This document shows, one piece after another, positions 5,463 to 14,530 of a stretch of DNA of 42,887 nucleotides. The notes under the pieces are model-generated. The model was not told the DNA's origin. It did no database searches and saw only the letters and a list, made by a program, of their open reading frames with translations. Numbering within the stretch: position 1 is the first letter of the stretch; each line of letters opens with the position of its first letter. Origin of the DNA: Thiothrix caldifontis (lineage in GTDB: Bacteria > Pseudomonadota > Gammaproteobacteria > Thiotrichales > Thiotrichaceae); assembly GCF_900107695.1 (NCBI RefSeq), contig NZ_FNQP01000027.1, positions 1 to 42,887 on the forward strand, in the 5' to 3' direction. The translations under genes and the position numbers were made by a program.

Positions 5463-8215
5463 GACAACCCCATCGCTTGCAAGTGTTTGGCAACCGTAGC
5501 ACTGAGCGCGGCAGTTTGTTGTTCCAGCGTTGGCAGTGGTTGCGCGTAACGCTCATGCAGTTGCTTCAGGCGGTTGGCGAATTGCTGAATCATGCGTTCG
5601 ATGTCAGACCGTACCCGCGCTTCCAGCGTTGCCAGCCATTTCTTTTCGACCATCAACACCTTCATATCGAACTCGTCCAGCTTGCCGTATTGTTCCAGCA
5701 CTTGCTGATTGAGCTTTTCCTGCGCCTCTTTGACCGCTTTTTTGGCTTGCCCCTCAGCCTCCAACAATGTCAGCCACGTTTCAATGATTTGAATATCAGC
5801 AACAATCCGCTCTTGTTCCCCCTCTACCTCTGGGAGAGGGGGCCGGGGGGTGAGGGTCTTCAACATCTGCCAATCTTCACGCTGCTGCTTCAAGGTTTTA
5901 CGCGCCGTTGCTGCCTCAGCAAGTTTTCGCAGATAATCATCCAGCACACGGTTTTCCGCTGGAGTGTAGCTATCCGTCAGCCGCTCTTTCACATCCTTGG
6001 CAGCAATTTTGCCCTTGGCATTTTTGAAGTCCGCCAGCACTGGCTCATCTTCCAGCGCACGGATGCGATTTTCCGCAGCATCCAAAGCCTTACGCTGGCT
6101 GTCGTACTGCGCAAAACCCGCTTTGTCGAAGGCTTTCCATGCCAAATCTTCATTGTCTGCCAGCTCTTTTTCAGCTTCGGCTTTATTGCTGACATCCTTC
6201 AACACACCATCTTCCCCGCCATGCTCTTCCTGATGCTCGGTGAGGGCTTGCGTCGCTTCATCCTGCACCTGTTGCAATGCATCCAGCGCCGCCTGTTCAG
6301 CCGCAAAATAGTGTTCGATCATCAAACTCGGCGCGATAAAATCCATCTTAAACTTTTGCGCACTCTTACCGCTGCCCACCACCAAATCCGGTTTTTCAAC
6401 ATCCTTATCCTTGTCATCTTTGCGCACCAGACGCACCAACGCAGGCGGCGACCAGCCTTCTAGCGCGAGCATGTACACATCGTCTTGGAAGGTTTCTGTC
6501 CAGTAATCCATTAAAATCTGGTAAACCGCGTACTTGTCGAGCAACGGCGCACCCGTAAACGTCAACAACAAATCCTCTGACAACTCACGGATTTTGTCTT
6601 TGGGCTTGATCCCTTGCGACAAGGCTTTCAAACCATCCACATGCCGCGCCCGCCATGCCGCGAAACGTTGCATCGCCTGATCCGCAAATGCCTGATATTC
6701 CTCACCCGCCAGAATCGTGCGCTTAAAATCGTTGGCGGCACACTGGCTACGGAAATAGGTTGGGCGTTGGGTATCGGCTTGAAAAAGCTGTTTGCGCAAG
6801 GTCGGGAATTGCTGCCAGTAATGTTCCAGCAAATCCAGATCGCGCTGCGGAATTCCGCCCTGCAAATGCGCGTCAAGGTCGTGAATATCTTCCGGCTCAG
6901 AGGCATCAATGTAACGCGGGATATTCAGGTTATACCCATTCCCCGCAATCTCTGCCAACGTCACCATGCGGCTATAGCGTGCTACTTCGCCTTGCTTGGT
7001 GAATACATCGACGATTTGGTGAATGTCTTGGCTACGCAGGCGGTTCTTGTTGCCATCCTTGATAAAGCCCTTGCTGGCATCCACCATGAAAATGCCTTTA
7101 CGGGCGTGGGCATCTTCCTTGTCCAGCACGATAATGCAGGCGTGAATCCCCGTGCCGTAAAACAGGTTGGCAGGCAAACCGATAATGCCTTTGATATACC
7201 CTTGCTTCACGAGATTCTGGCGAATATCCGCCTCGGCATTGCCCCGAAACAACACCCCGTGCGGCAAAATCACCGCCGCTTTGCCCGTGCTTTTCATGGA
7301 TTTGAGAATGTGCAACAGAAACGCATAATCGCCGTTTTTTGAAGGCGGTACGCCGTATTCAAAGCGCCCAAACGGGTCTTCCTCGACATTCACCCCGTTA
7401 GTCCACTGCTTATTGGAAAACGGCGGGTTTGCCACCACGAAATCGAAGGTTTCCAGCGTATCGGCTGATTTCAGAAACAGCGGATTTGCCAGCGTGTTAC
7501 CTTGCTGAATGTCAGCGTCGGCATTTTCATGCAGGATCATATTCATCTTCGCCAACGCGGTGGTGGCGTTGTCGTTTTCCTGTCCGTATAGCGTCAGCCC
7601 ATTCGGGGCTTGGTCAGCCACTTTCAGCAATAAAGAGCCAGAACCGCAAGTCGGGTCATACACGGTTTTGTCTTGGGTGGTATGTGGCGTAATGCCGATA
7701 ATTTTTGCCAACACCTGCGAGACTTCCGACGGCGTATAGAATTGCCCCTTGCTCTTGCCGGATTGCACCGCGAAATGGCGCATCAGGTATTCATACGCAT
7801 CACCCAGCAAATCGTCGTCGGTAGCGCGGTTGCCGCCCAAAACCAAACCTTCAAAAATACCGATCAGTTTGCTGAGGCGGTCGATCATGTCCTTACCGCT
7901 GCCTAACTTGTCGGGGTTGTTGAAATCGGCGTTATTGATGACGCGCTTAAGGTGGTTTTCTTCGGCGAGTTTGTCGATGACCATCTGCACGCCTTCGCCA
8001 ATATTGGGCTTGCCCTTGAGCTTAACCATATCGGCGAAGGATGCCCCTTCCGGCACGTCAATCAACGAATCTGCCTGCCCCGCCTTGTCCGACACGTATT
8101 TCACAAACAACAAGGTGAGGATGTAATCCTTGTATTGGGAAGCGTCCATGCTGCCGCGCAACACGTCGCAGCTTTCCCACAGGGAGCGGTAGAGTTCGGT
8201 TTTTTTAATAGCCAT
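5456..8215 (-). CDS. hsdM: type I RM methyltransferase subunit HsdM
   Basis: N6-adenine DNA methyltransferase subunit of a type I system (919 aa). The N-terminal helical domain (MAIKKTELYRSLWESCDVLR) is followed by the SAM-binding motif DPTCGSGS (187-194) and the catalytic NPPF (263-266), with GQFYTPSEV just before. The C-terminal half is a long charged, coiled-coil-rich extension that makes it longer than E. coli HsdM. I chose ATG 8215 over an earlier in-frame codon at 8287: AGGA sits just upstream and the extra 24 residues are hydrophobic and unlike the family. A repeat is inserted in frame near residues 786-800. First gene of the minus-strand operon. Confidence 0.93.
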   Translation of the reverse strand: MAIKKTELYRSLWESCDVLRGSMDASQYKDYILTLLFVKYVSDKAGQADSLIDVPEGASFADMVKLKGKPNIGEGVQMVIDKLAEENHLKRVINNADFNNPDKLGSGKDMIDRLSKLIGIFEGLVLGGNRATDDDLLGDAYEYLMRHFAVQSGKSKGQFYTPSEVSQVLAKIIGITPHTTQDKTVYDPTCGSGSLLLKVADQAPNGLTLYGQENDNATTALAKMNMILHENADADIQQGNTLANPLFLKSADTLETFDFVVANPPFSNKQWTNGVNVEEDPFGRFEYGVPPSKNGDYAFLLHILKSMKSTGKAAVILPHGVLFRGNAEADIRQNLVKQGYIKGIIGLPANLFYGTGIHACIIVLDKEDAHARKGIFMVDASKGFIKDGNKNRLRSQDIHQIVDVFTKQGEVARYSRMVTLAEIAGNGYNLNIPRYIDASEPEDIHDLDAHLQGGIPQRDLDLLEHYWQQFPTLRKQLFQADTQRPTYFRSQCAANDFKRTILAGEEYQAFADQAMQRFAAWRARHVDGLKALSQGIKPKDKIRELSEDLLLTFTGAPLLDKYAVYQILMDYWTETFQDDVYMLALEGWSPPALVRLVRKDDKDKDVEKPDLVVGSGKSAQKFKMDFIAPSLMIEHYFAAEQAALDALQQVQDEATQALTEHQEEHGGEDGVLKDVSNKAEAEKELADNEDLAWKAFDKAGFAQYDSQRKALDAAENRIRALEDEPVLADFKNAKGKIAAKDVKERLTDSYTPAENRVLDDYLRKLAEAATARKTLKQQREDWQMLKTLTPRPPLPEVEGEQERIVADIQIIETWLTLLEAEGQAKKAVKEAQEKLNQQVLEQYGKLDEFDMKVLMVEKKWLATLEARVRSDIERMIQQFANRLKQLHERYAQPLPTLEQQTAALSATVAKHLQAMGLSW
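5815..5857. repeat. GC-rich palindromic repeat inserted in frame in hsdM
   Basis: The + strand reads ccctctacctctgggagagg, continuing into ggccggggggtgaggg. It is a dispersed intergenic-type repeat of the kind often translated as LTPRPPLPxxEGE. Here it encodes LTPRPPLPEVEGE inside the HsdM coiled-coil region without breaking the frame. Confidence 0.6.
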
Positions 8216-8376
8216 GCCATTCCTGAACAACAATAAGGGAAACAGAAAAAGCATTATACCCAATACCCAGACCCGATAACCCCACAAAAGCTTCGTTTTT
8301 TAGCACTTCCCTGCATCCATAACGCATACTCGACCGTACAAGTAAGGTATAGGTTTAGACAAAGGAAGTGCGGAAT

Positions 8377-9711
8377 ATGTACAAGAAACGTGTGGCAATT
8401 ATTGGTTCAGGTATTACAGGGCTTGCATCCGCATGGTTATTGCATCAACAGTACAACGTCACCCTGTTTGAAAAAAATGCCTATCTCGGCGGGCATACCC
8501 ACACCATCGACGTACCTGAACAAGACCGCCAAATCCCTGTTGATACCGGTTTTATCGTCTACAATGACCGCAACTACCCCAACCTGATTGGGCTATTCGC
8601 ACAACTCGGCATTCCCACCCGTGACACCGATATGTCGTTTGGGTTTTCGCTGAATCAAGGCGAATTGGAATATTCCGGCTCTAGTCTCAATACCCTGTTC
8701 GCACAACGCAAAAACTTGTTCCGCCTAAGCCACTGGCGCTTACTCAAAGAAATCATGCGCTTCAATAAAGTCGCACACCGTTTGCTCGAAAACCCCGTTG
8801 CAGTGCCCAATATGAGCTTGGGTGAAATGCTCGACGCGCACCAGTTTTCCCGTGAGATGCGCGAACACTATTTACTACCAATGGGAGCCGCCATTTGGTC
8901 GTGTCCCGTTGAGACCATGCTAACGTTTCCCGCGCTCAGCTTCCTCCGCTTCTTCGCCAATCACGGTTTGATTGATCTCCACAACCGTCCCCAGTGGCGC
9001 ACCGTTTGCGGAGGAAGTTCTTTTTATGTCCGTAAACTTCTCGCCGCAATGGGCGATAAGCTTCAACTGCAATCCGGCGCAATCCGGGTAGAACGTACTG
9101 CCACCCAAGCCAGCGTGTTCACCGCGACCGCCAAGCACGACTTTGATGCCGTCATTTTTGCTTGCCACGCCGACCAGGCCCTTGCACTGCTGGTGCAACC
9201 AACACCGGAAGAACAACGCATCCTCGGTTGCTTTCAGTACGAAAAGAATCAGACCTATTTGCACACCGACGCCAAGCTCATGCCCGTCAACCGCAACGTC
9301 TGGTCGTCCTGGAATTATCTTGCCACCAGCCAGCCCGAATCTCGCCAGCAAATGACCGCGACGTACTGGATGAATAACCTGCAAGGGCTGAACACCAGTA
9401 AAGACTATTTCGTCACCCTCAACCCCTACCTATTGCCCAGTGACGAACAAATTATTACCAGCATGACTTACGAACATCCCATCTTCAACCAAGCCGCCAT
9501 GGATGCGCAGCCACAACTCGCCAACCTGCAAGGGCAGCAATGTTCATGGTTTTGCGGTAGCTATCACCGTTATGGTTTCCATGAAGACGCGCTCGCCTCG
9601 GCGGTTACGGTGTGTAAGGATTTTGGTATCACCCCGGTTTGGGTCAAAGCACAGGAAACGACTCCTCAACCTGTGCTTGCGCTTGCGATGGCTGGGGCGG
9701 TTGCATCATGA
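8377..9711 (+). CDS. FAD-dependent oxidoreductase, COG2907 (amine-oxidase fold)
   Basis: A 444-residue flavoprotein with an N-terminal dinucleotide-binding motif (AIIGSGITGLASAWLL) and the following FEKNAYLGGHTHTIDV segment, as in NAD(P)/FAD proteins of COG2907. There is no signal peptide or membrane anchor. ATG 8377 is preferred, with AAAGGAAG upstream; a GTG nine bases earlier is less suited. It is the first gene of a tight operon with DUF1365, a Cfa-like methyltransferase and an MFS carrier, and its stop overlaps the next start (ATGA). In Rhodobacter a flavin-dependent fatty-acid desaturase partners a Cfa-like methyltransferase in making furan fatty acids, so modifying phospholipid acyl chains is a reasonable guess. 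The substrate is unproven. Confidence 0.88.
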   Translation: MYKKRVAIIGSGITGLASAWLLHQQYNVTLFEKNAYLGGHTHTIDVPEQDRQIPVDTGFIVYNDRNYPNLIGLFAQLGIPTRDTDMSFGFSLNQGELEYSGSSLNTLFAQRKNLFRLSHWRLLKEIMRFNKVAHRLLENPVAVPNMSLGEMLDAHQFSREMREHYLLPMGAAIWSCPVETMLTFPALSFLRFFANHGLIDLHNRPQWRTVCGGSSFYVRKLLAAMGDKLQLQSGAIRVERTATQASVFTATAKHDFDAVIFACHADQALALLVQPTPEEQRILGCFQYEKNQTYLHTDAKLMPVNRNVWSSWNYLATSQPESRQQMTATYWMNNLQGLNTSKDYFVTLNPYLLPSDEQIITSMTYEHPIFNQAAMDAQPQLANLQGQQCSWFCGSYHRYGFHEDALASAVTVCKDFGITPVWVKAQETTPQPVLALAMAGAVAS

Positions 9712-10475
9712 ACATGCACGACGCAGCGGCTGTCTTCCCCTCAACAGTCATGCACAGTCGGCGTTTTCCGATGCAATACCGTTTCAGCTATCGCGTTTTT
9801 AGTTTATTGGTGGACATCGACCGACTCCCAGAAATCGGGCGTAACCCACTGTTTTCGATCGACCGTTTCAACCTGTTCAGCCTTTACCAACGTGACCACG
9901 GCGCACGCGATGGCAGCGCATGGCGGGGATGGGTTGAACAGGTGCTGCACAAGCAGGGGATTAGCGCCCCCATTGGCAACATCCAATTGCTGTGTTTCCC
10001 GCGTATCTTGGGGTATGGCTTTAACCCGTTGAGCCTGTGGTTCTGCCATGACACGACGGGCAACTTGCTGGCGGTGATTGGGGAAGTCCGCAATACCTTT
10101 GGCGAACACCATCATTACTTGCTGCATGAACAGGGAAAACCCCTCGCCCCCATCGTCACCGGCAGTAAGCAAAAGGTATTCCATGTTTCACCGTTTGTGG
10201 GAATGCAGGCACGTTATGAATTTTTTATTCATCAACCTCAGGACAAGCTGAATATCCTGATCCACGAATACGAAGGCGATGAATTAATGCTGATTGCCAG
10301 CCAACAAGGTCAGCGTGAAGCGTTTTCAACACGGGTATTGCTGCAATGCTTTGCGCGTATCCCCTTACAAAGTCTCAAAATCATGGCGCTTATCCATTGG
10401 GAGGCGCTCAAAATCTGGCTTAAAGGCGGCACATTCCACCGTAAACCCGCCCCACCGACTGAGGAGATCACCTGA
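9708..10475 (+). CDS. DUF1365 protein
   Basis: A 255-residue DUF1365 protein with the typical MHSRRFPMQYRFSYRVFSLL opening and the family core LCFPRILGYGFNPLSLWFCH, then GEVRNTFGEHHHYLL. The function is unknown; the family is nearly always beside COG2907 and a Cfa-like enzyme, implying a shared lipid pathway. ATG 9708 overlaps the previous stop as ATGA, and the stop precedes the next ATG directly. Confidence 0.9.
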   Translation: MNMHDAAAVFPSTVMHSRRFPMQYRFSYRVFSLLVDIDRLPEIGRNPLFSIDRFNLFSLYQRDHGARDGSAWRGWVEQVLHKQGISAPIGNIQLLCFPRILGYGFNPLSLWFCHDTTGNLLAVIGEVRNTFGEHHHYLLHEQGKPLAPIVTGSKQKVFHVSPFVGMQARYEFFIHQPQDKLNILIHEYEGDELMLIASQQGQREAFSTRVLLQCFARIPLQSLKIMALIHWEALKIWLKGGTFHRKPAPPTEEIT

Positions 10476-11693
10476 ATGCCGCTAGAAACCACCTTACCCC
10501 GCCCACTGGTTGCTGATTTTGGGCATTTGCCCACCTTTAAACGCTGGCTAATGGGGGTTCTTGCCCGTATCCAACATGGCAGACTCACCATTCACCTTGA
10601 CGGCGAACGTTACGTTGTCGGGCATAGTGATGAACTCCACGCCACTATTCGTATTCACCATCCGTTACGCCTCGCCCTCAAATGCTTGGGTAAGGGTGAC
10701 TTAGGGTTTGGCGAAGCCTATGTCGCGGGCGATTGGTCTAGCGATCACCCTGCCGCATTACTGACCTTGTTATTACGCAATTGGGAAAAGTTCGGTAATA
10801 CGCTCGACAACCGCAAACTGTTACGCAAACCTGCCAACTGGTGGCACAACTTACGCCGTAACAGTGTGCACAATAGCCGCAAGAACATTGCGCACCATTA
10901 CGACATGGGTAACGATTTCTACCGTGAATGGCTTGATGCCAGCATGACCTATTCTGCCGCGCTCTATACCGCACCGGAAATGACGCTGGAACAAGCGCAA
11001 CGCGCCAAATACCAGCGCATCCTCGACGAATTGCAGGTACAACCGGGGCAAACCATCCTCGAAATTGGTTGCGGCTGGGGTGGCTTTGCGGAACTAGCAG
11101 CAGAATACGGTTGCAAGGTGCATGGCATTACCCTCTCCCGCGAACAATTGGCATGGGCACGACACCGCTTGGCACGCTTCGGCACGCAAACCCAAATGGA
11201 ATTGCGTGATTACCGTCACTTGCAAGGCAGTTACGACCACATTGTCTCCATTGAAATGTTTGAAGCAGTTGGCGAACAGTATTGGGAAACCTATTTCCAA
11301 ACCTTGCAACACCATCTGAAACCCGGTGGACGTGCCGTGCTGCAAATCATCACCATTGGCGATGCATGGTTTGAAACCTACCGATCAAGGGCAGATTTTA
11401 TCCAGCGTTATGTGTTTCCGGGTGGCATGTTACCTTCCCCCTTACGCTTGGATACGCTGATTACAGATAACAACCTTAAACAAATCAATCATATTAGCTT
11501 TGGCAAAGACTATGCGCGTACTCTGGCAGAGTGGGATCAGCGGTTTATTGCCGCTCTGCCTACTCTGCGCCCGTTGGGATACGACCAACGTTTTGAACGG
11601 CTGTGGCGTTATTACTTGGCTTACTGCGAAGCGGGGTTCAACGAGGGGCGTATTGATGTAATCCAAACCACCTTGGAGAAACCGCTGTCATGA
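10476..11693 (+). CDS. Cfa-like SAM-dependent fatty-acyl methyltransferase
   Basis: A 405-residue enzyme of the cyclopropane-fatty-acyl-phospholipid synthase family. SAM motif LEIGCGWGGF (195-204), family segments HYDMGNDFYREWLDASMTYS and SIEMFEAVG (Glu263), and FGKDY (Tyr346) are present. Aligned to E. coli Cfa as I recall it, the bicarbonate ligand Cys139 becomes Ala161 (MTYSAALY) and His266 becomes Gln290, while Glu239, Ile268 and Tyr317 are kept. It may therefore transfer methyl groups without closing a cyclopropane ring, as in methylated or furan fatty-acid formation. GAGGAG precedes the ATG; the stop overlaps the MFS start. Confidence 0.9.
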   Translation: MPLETTLPRPLVADFGHLPTFKRWLMGVLARIQHGRLTIHLDGERYVVGHSDELHATIRIHHPLRLALKCLGKGDLGFGEAYVAGDWSSDHPAALLTLLLRNWEKFGNTLDNRKLLRKPANWWHNLRRNSVHNSRKNIAHHYDMGNDFYREWLDASMTYSAALYTAPEMTLEQAQRAKYQRILDELQVQPGQTILEIGCGWGGFAELAAEYGCKVHGITLSREQLAWARHRLARFGTQTQMELRDYRHLQGSYDHIVSIEMFEAVGEQYWETYFQTLQHHLKPGGRAVLQIITIGDAWFETYRSRADFIQRYVFPGGMLPSPLRLDTLITDNNLKQINHISFGKDYARTLAEWDQRFIAALPTLRPLGYDQRFERLWRYYLAYCEAGFNEGRIDVIQTTLEKPLS

Positions 11694-13051
11694 CCGCTGC
11701 CCATTATCGCCAGTTGCTATTCTACGGCTTACCGGGGCTACCGCTGGCGATGTTGGGTTTGCCGTTGTATGTGTATTTGCCCTCGTTTTATGCGCAAGAC
11801 TTAGGCTTGTCGTTGAGTGTGGTAGGGATGGCGCTACTGGCGGCACGTGGCTTGGATGTGATTACCGACCCACTGATCGGCTGGCTGAACGACAAAGTGC
11901 AAAGCCGGATGGGGCGGCGTAAGTTATTTATGTTATTGGGTTTACCCTTATTACTGGTGGGTTTGGAGTATTTGCTGCGCCCTAGCGGTAAGGTCGATGG
12001 GTTGTATTTGTTTGCCTGGTCGTTCGTCACCTATCTGGGGTGGACATTTATCAGCATTCCTTGGCAAGCATGGGGGGCAGAAATGACCCGTGATTACCAC
12101 GGCAAGAGTGCGCTTTCCGCCAGCCGGGAAGGGTTTGCCATTCTCGGTACGGTGGTCGTGATTAGTTTACCGTTCTTCGTCGGCTCTCAGGCTGCGGTGA
12201 CTACGTTGGGCACATTGGCAACGTTGCTGTGGTGGCTGTTGCCATTGGCGTTACTGCCTGCCTTGCTGTGGTTGGTGGAGCGCCGTCAAGAGCGTCGGTT
12301 CGCGCCCTTGCGCAAGGTGGGTAGCATTCTCTCTGCACATCCAGCGATACGCCAGTTGCTGCCCGCTTACTTTATTAACAGTTTCGCCAATGCCTTGCCC
12401 GCTACCCTGTTCATTTTGTTTGTGACGCATGTATTGCAAGCACCGGAACAGGTGGGCGTGGTGCTGCTGGTTTACTTCCTCAGCGGTGTTCTTGGTCTAC
12501 CGCTGTGGTTGTGGTTGGCACGGCACGTCGACAAAAGTCGGGCATGGGCATTGGCTCTTATATTATCCGTGTTGGGGTTTGCGTTTGTGCCGTTGTTGGG
12601 TGTGGGCGATACCGCATGGTTCATAGCGATTTGCGTCGTCAGTGGCTTGGCGTTAGGGGCAGATGTGGCATTACCAGCGTCAATGCAAGCGGATATTGCC
12701 CAGCAAATGCAGCATCAGGGCAACCCCAATACGGGATTGCTGTTTGGGGTATGGGGTTTGTTGACCAAATTGGCGCTGGCTTTAGCCGTAGGGATTGCGT
12801 TCCCGTTATTGGATTGGGCGGGGTTTGTAGCGGATGCCAGTACTCAAACGGCGTTTACCTTAACCAGCATGGCCTTGTTATATGCCGGTTTGCCGGTATT
12901 GTTAAAAGCGTGGGTGATTTGGCGTATGTGGAACTTTCCATTTAGTGAAGTCGATTTTCGTGATTATTGGGAGATGAGTTATGCGAATGCGCTCTATGCT
13001 GCTTACCCTTCTGCTCTTCATCGTGAGCGGGTGCAGCAGCATGAAGATTGA
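11690..13051 (+). CDS. MFS transporter, GPH (MelB-like) type
   Basis: A 453-residue membrane protein with about 12 hydrophobic segments. The loop motif GWLNDKVQSRMGRRK after helix 2 and the ITDPLIGWLND segment place it in the glycoside-pentoside-hexuronide:cation symporter family of the MFS. Members in this gene neighbourhood have no known sugar role; a lipid or lipid-precursor substrate is a guess from context. The start overlaps the methyltransferase stop (ATGA). Its last 71 bases overlap the next gene in another frame. Confidence 0.85.
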   Translation: MTAAHYRQLLFYGLPGLPLAMLGLPLYVYLPSFYAQDLGLSLSVVGMALLAARGLDVITDPLIGWLNDKVQSRMGRRKLFMLLGLPLLLVGLEYLLRPSGKVDGLYLFAWSFVTYLGWTFISIPWQAWGAEMTRDYHGKSALSASREGFAILGTVVVISLPFFVGSQAAVTTLGTLATLLWWLLPLALLPALLWLVERRQERRFAPLRKVGSILSAHPAIRQLLPAYFINSFANALPATLFILFVTHVLQAPEQVGVVLLVYFLSGVLGLPLWLWLARHVDKSRAWALALILSVLGFAFVPLLGVGDTAWFIAICVVSGLALGADVALPASMQADIAQQMQHQGNPNTGLLFGVWGLLTKLALALAVGIAFPLLDWAGFVADASTQTAFTLTSMALLYAGLPVLLKAWVIWRMWNFPFSEVDFRDYWEMSYANALYAAYPSALHRERVQQHED

Positions 13052-13511
13052 AGACTACGCGAATTTTGAACCAAAATTTGACCTGTTTGAGTATTTTCAG
13101 GGCAACACCCGTGGTTGGGGCATGTTTCAGGATCGCGGCGGCGCGTTAAAACGCCAGTTTGTGGTCGATATTAAAGGCGAAGTTAGCCCCAATGGTGAGT
13201 TGGTAATGACAGAAGATTTTGTGTGGAATGATGGCGAAAAGTCGCAGCGTGTTTGGCGCATCCGCAAGCAAGATGCACACCGTTACAGCGGGCGGGCGGC
13301 AGATGTGGTCGGCGAAGCCAAAGGCGTGGCTAATGGTAATGCGCTCAACTGGCAATACGATTTGAAGCTACCAGTAGATGGCAAAGTGTGGCAGGTGAGT
13401 TTCGATGACTGGATGTTCTTGCAACCCGATGGTGTATTGCTAAACCGCGCCAAGATGAGCAAGTTCGGGCTTACCTTGGGTGAAGTGACAATTGCATTTC
13501 AGAAACGTTAA
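12981..13511 (+). CDS. DUF3833 lipoprotein
   Basis: A 176-residue protein with a lipoprotein signal peptide (lipobox VSGC, Cys18), so it should be membrane-anchored in the periplasm. The body (FEYFQGNTRGWGMFQDRGGA, then GVLLNRAKMSKFGLTLGEV) is typical of DUF3833. Start ATG 12981 has GGGAG eight bases upstream, although it lies inside the MFS gene. The family is regularly linked to COG2907, Cfa and chalcone-isomerase-like genes; molecular function unknown. Confidence 0.88.
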   Translation: MRMRSMLLTLLLFIVSGCSSMKIEDYANFEPKFDLFEYFQGNTRGWGMFQDRGGALKRQFVVDIKGEVSPNGELVMTEDFVWNDGEKSQRVWRIRKQDAHRYSGRAADVVGEAKGVANGNALNWQYDLKLPVDGKVWQVSFDDWMFLQPDGVLLNRAKMSKFGLTLGEVTIAFQKR

Positions 13512-13522
13512 CGGAGGCTATG

Positions 13523-14053
13523 ATGGTCACATTACGCACAATATTGCTGGCGGCACTGCTGCTAACACCCGGCATGGGGTCGGCAAATGTTCCGGTAGGC
13601 TTAAAACCTGTGGGGCAAGGCGAGGCGTTTTACCTGAAAGTGATCAAAGTGTACGATGCGCAACTGTCGGTCAGTAGCAATGCCAGCCGTGACACAGTGT
13701 TGGATGCCAACGTATCACGCTGTTTAAAGCTGGATTATGCGCTGGATTTGACGGCAGATAAGTTTGCCTTGGCGGCGGATACGATCCTGAAACGCCAACA
13801 TGATGCAGCGACCTTACAGCAATTAAAACCACAGCTTGAGCAATTGCATCGTGCGTACCAAGACGTAAAACCCGGTGATGTGTACCAGATGTGTTACGAC
13901 GCAAAGCAGCAAACCACCACATTATTGCTGAATGGCAAGACATTGACCAAGGTGAAGTCGGCGGAATTTGCCAGCGCGTACTTTGGGATTTGGCTGGCTG
14001 AGAAACAGCCGATTGCGCAGCGTTTGCGGAGTGATTTACTGAAGTCATTGTGA
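13523..14053 (+). CDS. chalcone-isomerase-like exported protein
   Basis: A protein of 176 residues with a signal peptide (hydrophobic LRTILLAALLLTPGMGSANV) and a chalcone-isomerase-like fold signature (AFYLKVIKVYDAQLSV near the start, FASAYFGIWLAEKQPIAQRL at the end). Bacterial members are thought to bind fatty acids rather than isomerise flavonoids. GGAGG at 13513-13517 is better spaced for ATG 13523 than for the adjoining ATG 13520. Last gene of the + operon, followed by a hairpin terminator. Confidence 0.8.
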   Translation: MVTLRTILLAALLLTPGMGSANVPVGLKPVGQGEAFYLKVIKVYDAQLSVSSNASRDTVLDANVSRCLKLDYALDLTADKFALAADTILKRQHDAATLQQLKPQLEQLHRAYQDVKPGDVYQMCYDAKQQTTTLLLNGKTLTKVKSAEFASAYFGIWLAEKQPIAQRLRSDLLKSL

Positions 14054-14070
14054 AACCCCATCAACCAACC

Positions 14071-14100
14071 ACCATGCTGCAAAAGTTTTACCAGCATGGT
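14071..14100. terminator. bidirectional hairpin between converging operons
   Basis: ACCATGCTG pairs perfectly with CAGCATGGT around a 12-base loop, 17 bases after the chalcone-isomerase-like stop and 8 bases after the NTF2-like stop on the other strand. A short T-rich run follows in the + direction. Confidence 0.65.
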
Positions 14101-14107
14101 TAACCTT

Positions 14108-14530
14108 TTAATTAGCCATCAACCTCCCCCGCAACCAGCGCATCACCCACCCCAACACTGGTAACTTGCTATACACATGCTCCGCCGGATCCCAATAATC
14201 CACATGCTCCACCGCCAAGCCTTCATCATTAAAATGCACCACACTCGTACCGGGGATTTCCCACCTCTCCCCTTTCAAGGTCTGAAAACGGTAATCCCAA
14301 CGAATAAATAACGTTTTTTCGGTTAAGGCATGATCCACAATCGTAAAACGTGAATGCTGGGTGGTAGCAAACATATGTGCAAACACCCGTGTAATCGACA
14401 CCACCCCACGCACATCATTAAACGGGTCTTTAAACCGCGCATCTGCCGCAAAAATCCCCGCCAATTGTTCCAACCCATCCGCTTGCAAGGTCGTAAAGGT
14501 CTGCAAATAACGGTTCACGTGCTCCATCAT
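14108..14530 (-). CDS. NTF2/SnoaL-like protein
   Basis: A 140-residue cone-shaped NTF2-fold protein of the SnoaL-like group (FAADARFKDPFNDVRGV, then VVHFNDEGLAVEHVDYWDPA). It has no signal peptide; the C-terminus is basic and hydrophobic. The fold serves isomerases, hydratases and binding proteins, so no reaction can be assigned. The start overlaps the SDR stop as ATGA, so the two are coupled. Confidence 0.8.
   Translation of the reverse strand: MMEHVNRYLQTFTTLQADGLEQLAGIFAADARFKDPFNDVRGVVSITRVFAHMFATTQHSRFTIVDHALTEKTLFIRWDYRFQTLKGERWEIPGTSVVHFNDEGLAVEHVDYWDPAEHVYSKLPVLGWVMRWLRGRLMAN

Noticed and set aside
5477-6463. Long + strand open frame opposite hsdM
   Set aside because: It is the antisense shadow of a verified HsdM coding region, with no family features or ribosome-binding site.
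8216-8376. Imperfect dyad ACCGTAC...GTATAGGT before COG2907 as a MerR-type operator
   Set aside because: The arms differ in length and no convincing -35/-10 pair surrounds it.
8920-9384. Minus-strand open frame opposite the COG2907 gene
   Set aside because: Mirror of a well-supported gene; composition follows the + frame codons.
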